Source of the DNA: Porphyra umbilicalis
Taxonomy: Eukaryota > Rhodophyta > Bangiophyceae > Bangiales > Bangiaceae
Assembly: GCA_002049455.2 (NCBI GenBank)
Contig: KV918985.1
Coordinates: forward strand, 62,001 to 126,000
Direction: 5' to 3'
DNA length: 64,000 nucleotides
Part shown: positions 53,202-63,313 of the stretch, one piece after another
Position numbering within the stretch: the first letter of the stretch is position 1
How the letters are laid out: each line of letters opens with the position of its first letter
The notes under the pieces: model-generated
The model's input: the letters and a program-made list of their open reading frames with translations, nothing else
What the model was told of the DNA's origin: nothing
Databases searched by the model: none
Made by a program: the position numbers and the translations under genes

Positions 53202-55666
53202 ATGGGGTCCAGGGTGGATGGCCACCCCTGTCCCCCCACCACTCCTCGCCGACGCGCCGCCGCCGCCCTCCTGACCGTCGCCGCCGCCGCGCTGTCTGCT
53301 GCCGCAGCTGCCCTGCCGGCGCCCGCCGCCGCCGCCGACGCATCCGCGTCGGACACGGCCTTCTCCGTGTACGCGCACCACCCCCTCCTCGCCGGCGGCG
53401 CCAACCCCTCCATCCAGCCTGCGCTCGTCGCGTGGTATGGCGCCCGCCTCGACGCCCGTGACCCCGGGCGGTTGCGCACCCACACGGCCGCCTTTTTCCC
53501 CCGCGGCGCGCGCTACCGCCTCGTCGCCGACGAGTACCCCAACCCTCCTCTGGGCGGCGGCGCGGCAGCGTCGCTCGTCGGCTACCACCTCCTCCGCACG
53601 CCCTACTATGGCATCGACGCGGACGATTGGTTGCGGGTGGCGCTCCGCCGCCCCGCCCGCCTGTGCGTGGCGCTCGGCCACCGCGTCGCGGCGGGCCTAA
53701 CCGTCGACGGCTACTGGCGGGCGGGGCGGGCCGTTATTGCTGATGACGAGCAGACGGTGGTGGACGGCATGCGGCAGGCGACAAAGGCGGGGGTGTTTTG
53801 CAAGGACGTCCCCGCGGGGGTTGCGTCGCTGCCGCGCGCGCGGCGGCTGGGGGGTGACGGAAGGGACTTGGCCATGGACGTGCTGCTCGCCGAGGTGGGG
53901 GGGGGGCGCCGGCGGCGCCGGCGGTGCCGCCCGGCCGGGGGGGGTGACCCCCAACGCGCGGTGTCCAGAATGGCTGCACGAGGCGTGGCGCACGGGCACA
54001 CCGGGGGGGGGGAGGACCCGGAGACGGCGGGGATGACCTGGCGCACGTGGCACCCGCAGGTGGTACGTTGGGGGTGTCGCGGGGCGTCGTGTGCGGCACA
54101 TGCGGGAAGCGGGGGGGGGGGTCGCCGATGCGTTGGCGGGGGTGGGGTGGGGGGGGGGGGGTACGGGGCCCTGTCCCTGGCGCGAGGGCGGCATCCAGGG
54201 TCATCCTCGGTGCTGATGCCGACCGTGAGGAAGACTCACCCGCGGGGACCGCGATGCCGCATGTACGGGCAACTGTTGGCTGTCTGCTCTCTGCCTTGAC
54301 CTTCCCGCGACGACAGGATCCCATTTACTGGTGGTGCGTTTTGGGCACGCGCCCCGCGTGCAACGCCTGCGCTGCTCCTCGCGTCGCTTGTACCCCCCGC
54401 TGCGACTGTGTGCTGTGGGCTCGGTACGGTCTGTTTCTGACGCAGCAACCGCCTGCCCCCCTGTGCCACTCGCCCTTCTTCCCTGGTTGCCCATTGCCGT
54501 GTTCCCCTCCCCCACCGCAGCTACTATGGGCACGACCACGGGTCGGCCCCCCAGTTCCAGTCGGTCCCCCCCCGGTTTGGCTACACGGCGTTCAAGAACG
54601 ACCGTGAAGAGGAGTCCCACGTCGGCTTCAAAGGCTACGGCCTCGTCGACGGCGACGTTGCCTACTACCTCACCTCCCACGCGTCCACGTCCGAGGCGCG
54701 GCGCATCCGGCAGCGGCACCACACGACCACCCTCGCGGCCACCTCCCGGTCGACCGGGGAGACGCTGGCGGACTTGTCGTGCAAGGGGGACTATGGCTTT
54801 ACGTTTGTGCTCGGGGCGGAGTGGCGCACGCGTCCCCACGAAACGCTGACGGTTGGGGGGGTGGGCCAGGCGCGGCTGGCGCGGGATGCCCTCCGCGCGC
54901 CGTACATGGCGCGCCGCCGAAACTCCAAGCGCGTCAACGTGTGGTCGGGGACGGCCGACACGGACATGACAGTGGACCAGAAGGACGTATGTTTTGGCGG
55001 TGTGGCGCGGCGCTGTGCCTGTCGGTCGCCGACCGGGAGCCCCGCGCTGCCTCGGTGTCGGACAGATGGTTGGGGTTGCGTGGCTAACCCACCCGTGCGC
55101 TCGCTTGCTGCTGCGCTCCGTCATTGCGCCTTGTACGCCGCACTGCTCTCTGTTTACGCCGGTCCGTCTCGTCCGTGTACCCCCTCCAGTTGCCGCGCGG
55201 GCGCTATGAAAAGTGGGCGGGCGGCTTTGACTTTTGCGCCACTGCCAACGGCTTCACCCTCGACGTCAAGGACCCCCTCACCGCGTGCGCCACGCGCGCG
55301 TGCCCCGCCGACGCGCCGCTCACGCGCTTGGCGCCGTACGGCGACCGCGCCGCGGGCGTTGCGGTGCCCAACCGGGGGCTGCGGCGGGACCTCATCTTCC
55401 ACCACCTCCGCCTCAGCCGGGAGGCGTGTGGCGCCGCGGGCAGCGGCGACGGCGACGTGTTTTACACCAACGCCTACTGCACGGAGCGGCGGGACGGGCC
55501 GGGACCGGGCGCCGTGCGGCAGGTGCTCAAGCGCGGGTGGGTCGGCCACCTGGACGGCAAGTGGGCGTCCGTGGAGAGCTGGTACGGCGCGTACGGGCGG
55601 GTGCATGCCTACGACCCGCGGGGAGGGTTTGAGAGCATCGAGCAGAGCGTCGGTGCTTGGAATTGA
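53202..55666 (+). CDS. Secreted protein with CYYGHDHG motif, four exons
   Basis: Exons are 53202-54062, 54317-54333 (17 nt), 54521-54986 and 55190-55666. All introns are GT-AG (GTACGT, GTGCGT and GTATGT donors). The N-terminus has a signal peptide: RRRAAAALLTVAAAAL with Ala-rich cleavage region near residue 47. Exon 1 carries WHP near its end, with two compensating frame breaks at G runs (53896-53905, 54003-54012) around CPEWLHEAWRTGTPGG. Splicing through the microexon makes DPIYW|CYYGHDHGSAPQ. Exon 3 continues RFGYTAFKND and HVGFKGYGLVDGDVAYYLTS, and exon 4 has KWAGGFDFCATANGFTLDVK and ends QSVGAWN. Several Cys suggest disulfides. From memory, similar C-Y/F-x-H-x-H-G patterns occur in secreted bacterial and fungal proteins of unknown function; I cannot name the family. 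Confidence 0.7.
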
Positions 55667-56409
55667 GGCACGCCCAAGAACACCAAACCACGACGTACAT
55701 GGTCCACAACCACAGCCGCCGCGCGTCAGTGCGTGCGGCAGTGGGGCCCCGCAGAAGGGAGCAACAACGGCGCACGAAAGGATGAGAGCCGAGGTGCAAC
55801 CGATGGTGGGGCCTCCACCGACACGGGGCGGCACGCCCACAGGGCTCGATACCCAATGGCGGTGGATGTGACAAAGGACGGCAGCGGAGCGCCCGCCAGC
55901 CGCTGCGTCCTTGGCGGTCGAGTCCTACGCCGGGCACTGGTATCAAGGATGAACGCGACGGTCGGCTAGTGCGTGGTGAACACGACAGTCGGCTAGTGCG
56001 TGGTGAACACGACAGTCGGCTAGTGCACGAGTCCGTGTACCACCAGCGCGCGCGCCTGGCGTGCCATCCAAGAGGCGAGAAAGGAAAGCGTTCGGACAGG
56101 CGGCGAGCCACTGTACACGTCACAAAAAACATGCAGCCATCAGGAGCGCAAAAAAAGCGCAACATACAAGAATGGCGAACCGGTGAGTGCCACGTCCACG
56201 ACAGCCATCAGCACACGCGGCGCACAAGAGCCCGTCAGATAGTACGAATATACATGTGTTTCATCAAAAGAGTCAGAAACAAAATGATTGGTGTTCTCAT
56301 CACGGAGCGCTAGCAAACTGCAGCATCCAGAAGCCATGCAGCAAAAACGTACCGAGCGGCTGGCACGCGGCCAAGGCGTCCAAAAAATGCTTGTAGCCAC
56401 AGGCGGGGA
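55667..56409. other. Convergent intergenic gap
   Basis: 743 bp of lower GC between two 3' ends. It contains the 27-bp minisatellite at 55951. No gene is seen. Confidence 0.5.
55951..56031. repeat. 27-bp minisatellite, three copies
   Basis: Units start at 55951, 55978 and 56005 with GAACACGACAGTCGGCTAGT (first copy GAACGCGACGG). The last unit diverges at its end. Confidence 0.9.
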
Positions 56410-57657
56410 TCACCAGTCGTCGCCCAAGGCGCGCCCGCGGGCGCTCACGTCTGGCGGCCGCTCCCCAGTCGCCGGGCTGCCCGCCCCGTTGGGCGTCTCG
56501 ACGAGCGCGGTCCACCCCGACAGGGCCACGCGCTCCTCTGGCCCCGCGTCAATGTACTCTTCGTCCACGTCGTCCGCTCCGCGCACCTTGCGGAACACGT
56601 CCAGCGGGAGGGCGTCGACAAACACGTCCCTCGCGCCCGCCTCTTTGCGCAGCGTCCGCCGCACCGCCGCCACCGTCGCGTCCCAGTCGGCCCGCGGGCC
56701 GAGCGCCACGTGCACCGTCGCGCACACGCGCGTCGAGCTAATCGACCACACCCGCAGCTGCTCGACGGCCGCCACGCCGGGGGTGGCCGCGACGCGGTCG
56801 GCAACCGACGACACGTCCACGGTCGCGGGCGCCCACTCGCACAAGATGTAGAGCGCCTCCCGCACGAGCGGCGCGTTGCTAATCAGCACCCCAGCGGCCA
56901 CGATGAGGGAGAAGAGGGGGTCGACAAAGCGCCACGCGGGGCGGAGGACCATGATGACGCCGGCAGCAATGACCGTCACGTTTTCGCCCAGATCCGCCCA
57001 CAAGTGTGCCTTGACCGCCGCTACGTTCATGTTGCTGCCTGCGCCGGCGAGCGCCACCCCGTCCATGCTGTCGGCGGGGCCACCGCCGCTGCCGCTACTG
57101 CCGCCGCCGCTGCTGCCGCCGTGGCCACCTGCCGCCCCTTCGCCCCTGTCGGGCCCGTGGAGGCGGAGCACATCCATCTCTTGGAGCTCCTCCTCATCGG
57201 TCGGCGTCGGCGGCGGGCGACCGATCCCAGGCCCCGCCGCCCCGTTCCCAGACACGCCACAGCAACTGAGGATGGTGGCCATAACAAAGTTGCCAACGAG
57301 CGCGACCGACGCCGTGAAGAAAACGAGCGCCCCGTGGACCGGCTCGGGGTTGCCAAACAAGCTCCGCGCCGCGGAAATGCTCATCGACACGCAAAGAGCA
57401 ATGAGGATAGACACGGACACAAAGGCGACGAGCACCTCGGCGCGGTCCGAGCCAAACGACGCCCGCGCGTGCGCCGAGGAGTGGACGCGGAGCCACGCGG
57501 GGAGGAGAGCCAACACAAACGTTGCCCCGTCGATCGCCGACAGCGTTGCCGCAATGGTCAGCGCGTGGCTGTTGGCGACATGGGCAGACACCAGCTCCGC
57601 GAGCGCGACGAGCATCTGCACGACGAGCGCGCCGAGGATGGCGCCGGTCTCCCCCAT
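56410..57657 (-). CDS. Cation diffusion facilitator (ZnT-like) transporter with altered metal site
   Basis: A 415-residue protein with an unbroken frame from the ATG read from 57657 (MGETGAILGALVVQMLVALA). Six hydrophobic helices are seen, the first four before a Ser/Gly-rich cytosolic loop (about 165-225) that replaces the usual His-rich loop. TM5 keeps the metal motif AHLWADLGENVTVIAAG (His-x3-Asp). In TM2 the usual NSxALxADxxHxxxD pattern reads NSHALTIAATLSAID, so Asp becomes Ala36 and His becomes Leu39, with Asp43 kept. The C-terminal cytosolic domain has the family fold (VWSISSTRVCATVHVALGP). By family, CDF proteins exchange Zn or Mn for protons in endomembranes. Loss of two of four ligands resembles partner subunits such as ZnT6, so this may be a regulatory or heterodimer subunit, or transport another ion. 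Confidence 0.85.
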   Translation of the reverse strand: MGETGAILGALVVQMLVALAELVSAHVANSHALTIAATLSAIDGATFVLALLPAWLRVHSSAHARASFGSDRAEVLVAFVSVSILIALCVSMSISAARSLFGNPEPVHGALVFFTASVALVGNFVMATILSCCGVSGNGAAGPGIGRPPPTPTDEEELQEMDVLRLHGPDRGEGAAGGHGGSSGGGSSGSGGGPADSMDGVALAGAGSNMNVAAVKAHLWADLGENVTVIAAGVIMVLRPAWRFVDPLFSLIVAAGVLISNAPLVREALYILCEWAPATVDVSSVADRVAATPGVAAVEQLRVWSISSTRVCATVHVALGPRADWDATVAAVRRTLRKEAGARDVFVDALPLDVFRKVRGADDVDEEYIDAGPEERVALSGWTALVETPNGAGSPATGERPPDVSARGRALGDDW

Positions 57658-58283
57658 CGTGGGGCGCGCACAGCGACCACCAACGACACTGGGGCGGGCA
57701 CCGTGGCCGCCAAGGCCGTGGCGTTGGCGTCCGCGTCGACCTCGGCGCGCCAAGGCCCCGGCGATGGGGAGAGGTCAGGGCGGTTGGGCGACGACCATCG
57801 GGACGGGTTCGCCAAGGGGGGCAGAGCAGAGACGGGTCCTCGAAGGGATTGCAACCGGCGACCGCGACCGGGCACAGCAATCGATGTGCCGGCCAAGCGT
57901 CAGCACAGGCCGCGTTAGTGTAGCCTACAGTACATAGCGAATGAACTTACGCTGACATCGTTTCCAGATACAAACAAGTGTGCAGACTAAATACGTGCCC
58001 CATGGCATAAGAAATAAAAACATTTGAGAGAGAGGTCATGCTGCATTTCTGACCGCATGGAAGACTTCGCTGCGACAGCAGCTTCATTTTCATGATTTTC
58101 TTGCTCCATGGCTCTGCCACGCTGTTTTTCTCTGCGTTTCTCGGTCCGTAACAAAAGGTCAGGTGATGGGCATCCTCCCTGAAACCGAGCCCAAGACGGC
58201 CGAGGATAAAACAACTAGAAAAAAAACGGGGCAAAATGAATGCAGTACAAGTAATAATACACTGCGAGACCGCCGCGCCGCGC
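57658..58283. other. Intergenic region upstream of the CDF gene
   Basis: 626 bp, low GC from about 57900 to 58260. It holds the promoter of the CDF gene and the 3' flank of the WLM gene. No gene is seen. Confidence 0.5.
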
Positions 58284-60358
58284 TCACCCCCGCGCTAGCG
58301 CCGCCGCCTCGACCGCCGCTTTGCCCATCCACAGCAGCGCCGCGTCGGGCCGCGCGAGCATCCACCACTCGCCCCGCTCCTGGAACCCCACCGCCGTCAA
58401 CGCCGCGTCCGCGCCCGCCCACCGGCCGGCGCGGGCCCACCAGGTGCTCCCCTGCCCGCCGCGCAGCCGCCGGTGGCGGGCGCCCGCCTCCCCCGGCGCC
58501 GCCCGAAGGGCGTGCGTCACCACCGCGTGGAGGGTGTCGAGCGCCACGTCGGCGGCGGCGGGCGCTGCCGCGGTCGGCTCGACAGCGGGTGGCGGCGCCG
58601 CGCCGCCGCCGCCGCCGCCGCCGCCGTCTGCCGCCGACGCCGCCGCCACGACCGACGCGAGCGCCGAGCGGAGGGCGGTCAGCGTCGCCGGCGGGACGCC
58701 ACCGCCGCCGCCGCCGCCGTCCGACGCGGCGGCGCCGTTGGCGAGCGGCGCTTCGCCGCCGCCGTCGCCGGCGGCGAGGAGCCACGTGACCGCCGCGGCG
58801 GGGGTGGCGGGCGGGCGGACGGCGCGGAGGGCGATCCGCGCCAACCTGGGGGGGAAGCCCATGGCGACGACCGCTGCCACGTCGGGGGGGACCGCCGGCG
58901 TCGGTGTGGCGGGGGAAGGTGGCGGCGCCGCGGGCGCCGCTGCGGGGGCGGCACGGGGTGGACGGCTCGCGACAGTGGCGGCGGCGGCAGTGGCGACGGC
59001 CGGGACCGCCGTCGCGGCCGACGGCGTGACGGCGGCCGCCGGCGCGTCGGACGCCGAGGGCGCAGGAGCAGGCGGCGCCGCCGATAGAGCGGCAGCGTCG
59101 CGCGGCCCGCCCAGCCGGGGCCCGTCCATATCCGCGGCGGCGGCGACGGCCGTCGCCGCGTCAACGTCCATCGCCTCGTCCCCCGGCTGCGGCGCAGCCA
59201 CCCCCACACTCTCAGACCGGGACACGGACAGGTCGGCCACCGCCGCCGTCGTTACAGCCGCCGCGGCAGCGGCGGCGGCCGCCGCCGCCGCCGATGCGCG
59301 GGCGGCTGCCGCTTCAGCTGCACCCCCGCCCCCCCCCCCCCCCCCCCCACCCAGGCGCCGCGGGGCTTCCCCCCCCCCCCCCCCCCCACCACCACCGGCG
59401 CGGGGGCGTACTCCCCCCCCCCGTCGAGGCGGCGCCCCCCCCCCGCGACGCGTTGACCGCCCCCCCTCCGCCGCAATCTGCCGCATCAGCGCGTAAAAGC
59501 GGGCGTCGTGCGCGCCAAACACATTGTGGGACAGCTCGTGCCAGAGCACCTCGAGCACCTTCCACCGCGACCGAAAGCCCCGCCCGTCGTCGGTGCGGAG
59601 GCGCAGCCGAATCTCCTCCCCGCCATTCACGTTCAAGCCGAGGACGCACACGGGGTCGACGCCGACTTTGCCGTCGGCGGGCATCTCCACGAGGCGCCCG
59701 ACGCGCCACCCGCGGGCGCGCATCACCGACAGCACCCCCGCGTCGGTGGCGAGGGAGGTGAGCAACGCCCGCGCCGCCTCGGCGTCGGGCAGCGGCAGCA
59801 CGGCAATGGCGCCAAAGCCATAGGCGGAGGGGGAGAGCGTGCCGCCCACCTCGCCGGTGCGGACGGGCACCGCCGCGGGGACCGCCGACCGCCGGCGGGG
59901 GGGGGGGCGTGGCCGACGCCGTCGCCCAGCGGGCGCAGCCGCCGGTCGGGGGTGGCCGCCACCGCCGACGCGAGCGCTGACAAGTCCGCCGCGGAGGGGG
60001 CGAGCACGAGGACGACCGCGGGGGGGGCCGCGTCGGTCGGTACGCCCGCAGCCTTGAGGGTGACGGCGGCGGTGTCGGCGGCAGCGGCAGCACCCGCCAC
60101 GGGGGCCTTGATGGTGACGGGGTCAACCGACGGGGCGTCAGTGGCAGCAGCAGCGGCGTCGCCCGCCCGCTCCCCCGCTGCCCCGTGGTCGCCACCGGGC
60201 AGCAGGCGCCCCGCGTGGAGCAGGCGCATCGCCGACGGGGAGATGCCGTGGCCCGTCACCTCTGCCACGCGTGACCGCAGGGCTGACAAGGTGGAGGTCG
60301 CGTCGACGCCGTCCAGGTGGTACACGCCGCCGCGCCAGTGGATGTCGAGGACGCCCAT
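58284..60358 (-). CDS. UBL-WLM-UBA-PUB metalloprotease (Wss1-like)
   Basis: The start is the ATG read from 60358 (MGVLDIHWRGGVYHLDGVDA), opening a ubiquitin-like domain (about 1-60, AMRLLHAGRLLPGG). A G run (59897-59907) breaks the frame before the WLM domain. This domain has DPVCVLGLNVNGGEEIRLRL and the zinc-protease motif LEVLWHELSHNVFGAHDARF (HExxH-x6-HD, with the third ligand). A long Gly/Ala-rich linker follows. A UBA domain comes next (VAAVVAMGFPPRLARIALRA). The C-terminal 80 residues resemble a PUB domain (ALDTLHAVVTHALRAAPGE, AALTAVGFQERGEWWML), a p97/Cdc48-binding module. Wss1/SPRTN-type proteases cleave DNA-protein crosslinks with p97. This domain order is known for plant WLM-PUB proteins; the extra UBL and UBA make a four-part architecture. 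The domain calls are from motif reading; PUB is the least certain. Confidence 0.8.
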
Positions 60359-61004
60359 CGTGACGGCGGTGTGGAAAAGCGCGTGCAGTCGACCCGGGGG
60401 CGAGACGGTGGCCAGGGAGGAAACAACCGGAGAGAGTGCACGGCGTTGCTACGAGTCACGGGGTCGACCACCGTGTCACGTACACGTACATGCACTGTAC
60501 ATATACCATCGGCTGTCACGGACCCAGAACGCAAGGCGGGGCAGCCGGCTGGGCAGAGGCGCCTGTGGAGGAGGGCAAAAGCAGGCACAGATGGAAAGCT
60601 CGCTCGGCCAAGCGATGGAACGGCGCCACAAACTGACGTGCGCCTCGACAGCAAGGCTTGGCTGCGGAAACGGCCAGAAGCCAACCAATGAAGGCACCTG
60701 ATTGGCCAGAAGGGGCCAATAATAGAGTCGGTCGGTGGATCAACAATTGTTACTGCAATAGCCTCGTCATGCAGACAAGAAGACTCGACGAGCACATGCC
60801 CACCGTGCCTCCACCGCCCATTCATTGTACAGTTGGCAGTGGGACAGGAGGCAACCCCGACTGGCATGTCCGCTATGGAAGGCAAACGGCGATGGACGGC
60901 CTCCAAGGGCCAAGCCGCGACCCGCCGGTCGCCGCCGCCGCCCGCCGCAAGCCACCCCTGCGGTCCGCCGCGGCCGACGCAACCCCCCCCCCGCGTCACC
61001 GCGC
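60359..61004. promoter_or_regulatory. Intergenic region upstream of the WLM gene
   Basis: 646 bp, lower GC at 60450-60850, containing the promoter of the WLM gene and the 3' flank of the next gene. CACGTACACGTACATG near 60477 holds ACGT cores. No gene is seen. Confidence 0.4.
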
Positions 61005-62907
61005 TCACGCCGCCCCGTCGCCCGGCGGCAGCGCCACCGACGCTGCCGCCTTGGCAGCCGCCCGCGCTTGTTTCCGCCGCTCGTTGCACCGCCGCGCGCT
61101 CTCCCGGTTGCGCAGCATCCGCGCGTAGCGGATCGGGTCGGACGGGTGCGCCGGCGGCAGCCGCCGCCGCCGCTTGGGCGTCCCGTCCGCGGCCGCCGGC
61201 GGCGGCGGCGCCCCGCCGGCGGCCGCGCGTGGCGCGCCGCCCGCCGCGGCGGGCGGCGTGGCGAGCACTGGCACGACATGAAAGGGGGGCGGGGGGGGGG
61301 GGCGGCGGCCGCCGCCGCCGCCGCCGTGGCGAGGGGCCACAAGCGGGGCGACGGGCGCCCATCTGGCGGTAACGCCGCCGGGAGGGTGGACGGCGCGCGC
61401 GCCGCGTCGTCGAGCCCCACCGCCGGCGGCCACGCGGGTGGTGGCGCCGCGCGCTCCTCGGCGCCCGACGTCGGCCCGTCGCACTCGTACAGGCCTACGG
61501 CACTCCCGGGTGGCGACGGCAGCCCCGCCCACAGGTAAAACGGGGACGTATTCTCGTCCACAATGGTGTCGCTCGTCGACGTGGACGCCGAACTGTCGGC
61601 CGGCGGCTCACCGAGTCGCAACACAACCGACGGTGGGGGCGGCGGCCGCCACGCGGGCACACACCACTGGGACGCTGACAAGGCCGCCGCCGTCAGCCGG
61701 TGCCGCGCGAGGTAGCCGGGCGTGTCAAAGTGGAACTCAAACGCCTTGGGCGGCGGCGGCGGCCGACCGCCGCCGACCGCCGTGCCCCCCCCCGCCACCG
61801 CCGCCGCTGTCGTCACGCCGTCGTCATCGTCGCCCACGTGCAGCGCGTCGAGGGCGTCGACCAAGCCCCCATAATAGTGGCCGAGCGCGAGCGGCCCGAG
61901 CACGCCGCCGTCTAGGGCACCGTCCGCCCCATCCCCCGCCGCCGCCTTCATGTGCGCGACCGTCGCGTGCACGATGCGGGCGCCGTCCGCCCCGCCCGTC
62001 ACCCCCCGCCGTATGATGTACTGCTGCTTCTCGATGGCACGCCCCGGCATCGAGTCGAGAAAATCGACGGCCGAGTGGCGGCCATCGTCAAAGTCCGCCG
62101 CCATGACCATCCGCCCGCCGGCGCCGGCGCTGCCGAGGGCGCCCCCCCCCCCTCAGAGGGCCCCCCGGTGGCGAAGCGAATCACCTGTGCGGTGCACGGC
62201 GGCATGTCGACCGCCAATGCGGCCACGTCGTTGAGGGCCCACTTGGTAAAGAGCCACCCGAGGGACCACCCGCGGGGGGTCGTGCGCGCGGGCAACGCGA
62301 GCATGCACGAGGAGTTGACGACCTTGTCGCCCCCCGCCTTGAGCGTCGTCTTTTCCCGGTAGAGGCCCGCGGCGAGCGCGTCGGGGGTGACGTGCACCGG
62401 CTCGGGGTGGGGCGGCGCGTCGGCGCCGCCGCCGCCGGCACTGGCCGACGGCAACGTGCCAAAGTGGGGGTCGGGGAAGAGCCACCGCCGCACGTCGTCG
62501 TCCAACGCGTCGATGCGGTGGCGGAAGGCGGTGGCGGCGCCAATCGCCACCCCGCGCCCGGGTTCCATCAGCGGCCGCCAGAGGGCGAGCTCTGCCGGCG
62601 ACGCCTCTGCCTGCGGCACTATTGGGGGGGCGGCGGCGGGCGACCAGGGGGGGGCCGTCACCGCTGCGCCGACGACGGGGAGGGCGTCGGAGAAAGCACT
62701 ACCCACACCAGCAACGCCCTCCGTGTGCACTGCGTCGGCCGGCGGGAGACCATAGTCGGGTACCAGCGGCGACAGCGGCCGGGATAACAAGTCGGCGGAC
62801 GTGGCGTCGACGGCCTCTGGTCGCAGGTGGGCAACCGACGCCATGGCGCTCATGGTCTCGGGGGGACGCGGCGTGTGCTCGCCGACGAGGAGGTCGGCCT
62901 GCCACAT
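61005..62907 (-). CDS. Hypothetical regulator ending in a bZIP-like basic region
   Basis: The start is the ATG read from 62907 (MWQADLLVGEHTPRPPETMS). The first part is mixed and plausible (AFRHRIDALDDDVRRWLFPD, GWSLGWLFTKWALNDVAALA). The frame breaks at a C14 run (62139-62153) and continues GRMVMAADFDDGRHSAVDFL, EKQQYIIRRGVTGG, LGHYYGGLVDALDALHVGDD. A second break at a G run (about 61287-61303) leads to the last segment. This ends DPIRYARMLRNRESARRCNE and RRKQARAAAKAAASVAL, a bZIP-type basic region in which the invariant Arg of N-x7-R is Asn, with no leucine zipper before the stop at 61005. I do not recognise the upstream domain. A DNA-binding regulator is possible, but the altered Arg and missing zipper argue against classical bZIP binding. 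Confidence 0.6.
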
Positions 62908-63313
62908 GGCTCCACGGGGAAAAAATAGAAGGGGGGAGTGGGGAGGGGGTGGTGGGGGAGCTGACAGCCAAACGCAGCAGTTCGTCGGCGGTCTGTCAAC
63001 AGAGGGACGGCACCGGAGAGAGGAGTAGAGCGTGAGCCCAGTCAGCCGTCGAACGGGCCGCGCGGGCGTGCCGTGCTGGCAAGGGGGCCAGAGCGCGACG
63101 AGGTCCCCTCGCCAGAGCCATGTTCCGGGGGGCGGCGACCAAGACCGTCCTATTGCGATTCACGGTCAACGCCCGTGGCCTGATGCTGATTGGTCTTGGG
63201 TGCGTGCTGTGCGACCAACCCTGGGTGGTTCTGGTGTTGGTCGTCTTTCTTTGCAACGCCCTCCACCCTGCGCCCATCCTCTCTCCCCCTCCTCCTCCCT
63301 TCCCCCTCCCCCA
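62908..63313. promoter_or_regulatory. Shared upstream region of divergent genes
   Basis: About 400 bp between the ATG at 62907 (minus) and that at 63314 (plus). A pyrimidine-rich stretch (CCTCTCTCCC, about 63270-63310) lies just before the plus start. No gene is seen. Confidence 0.45.
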
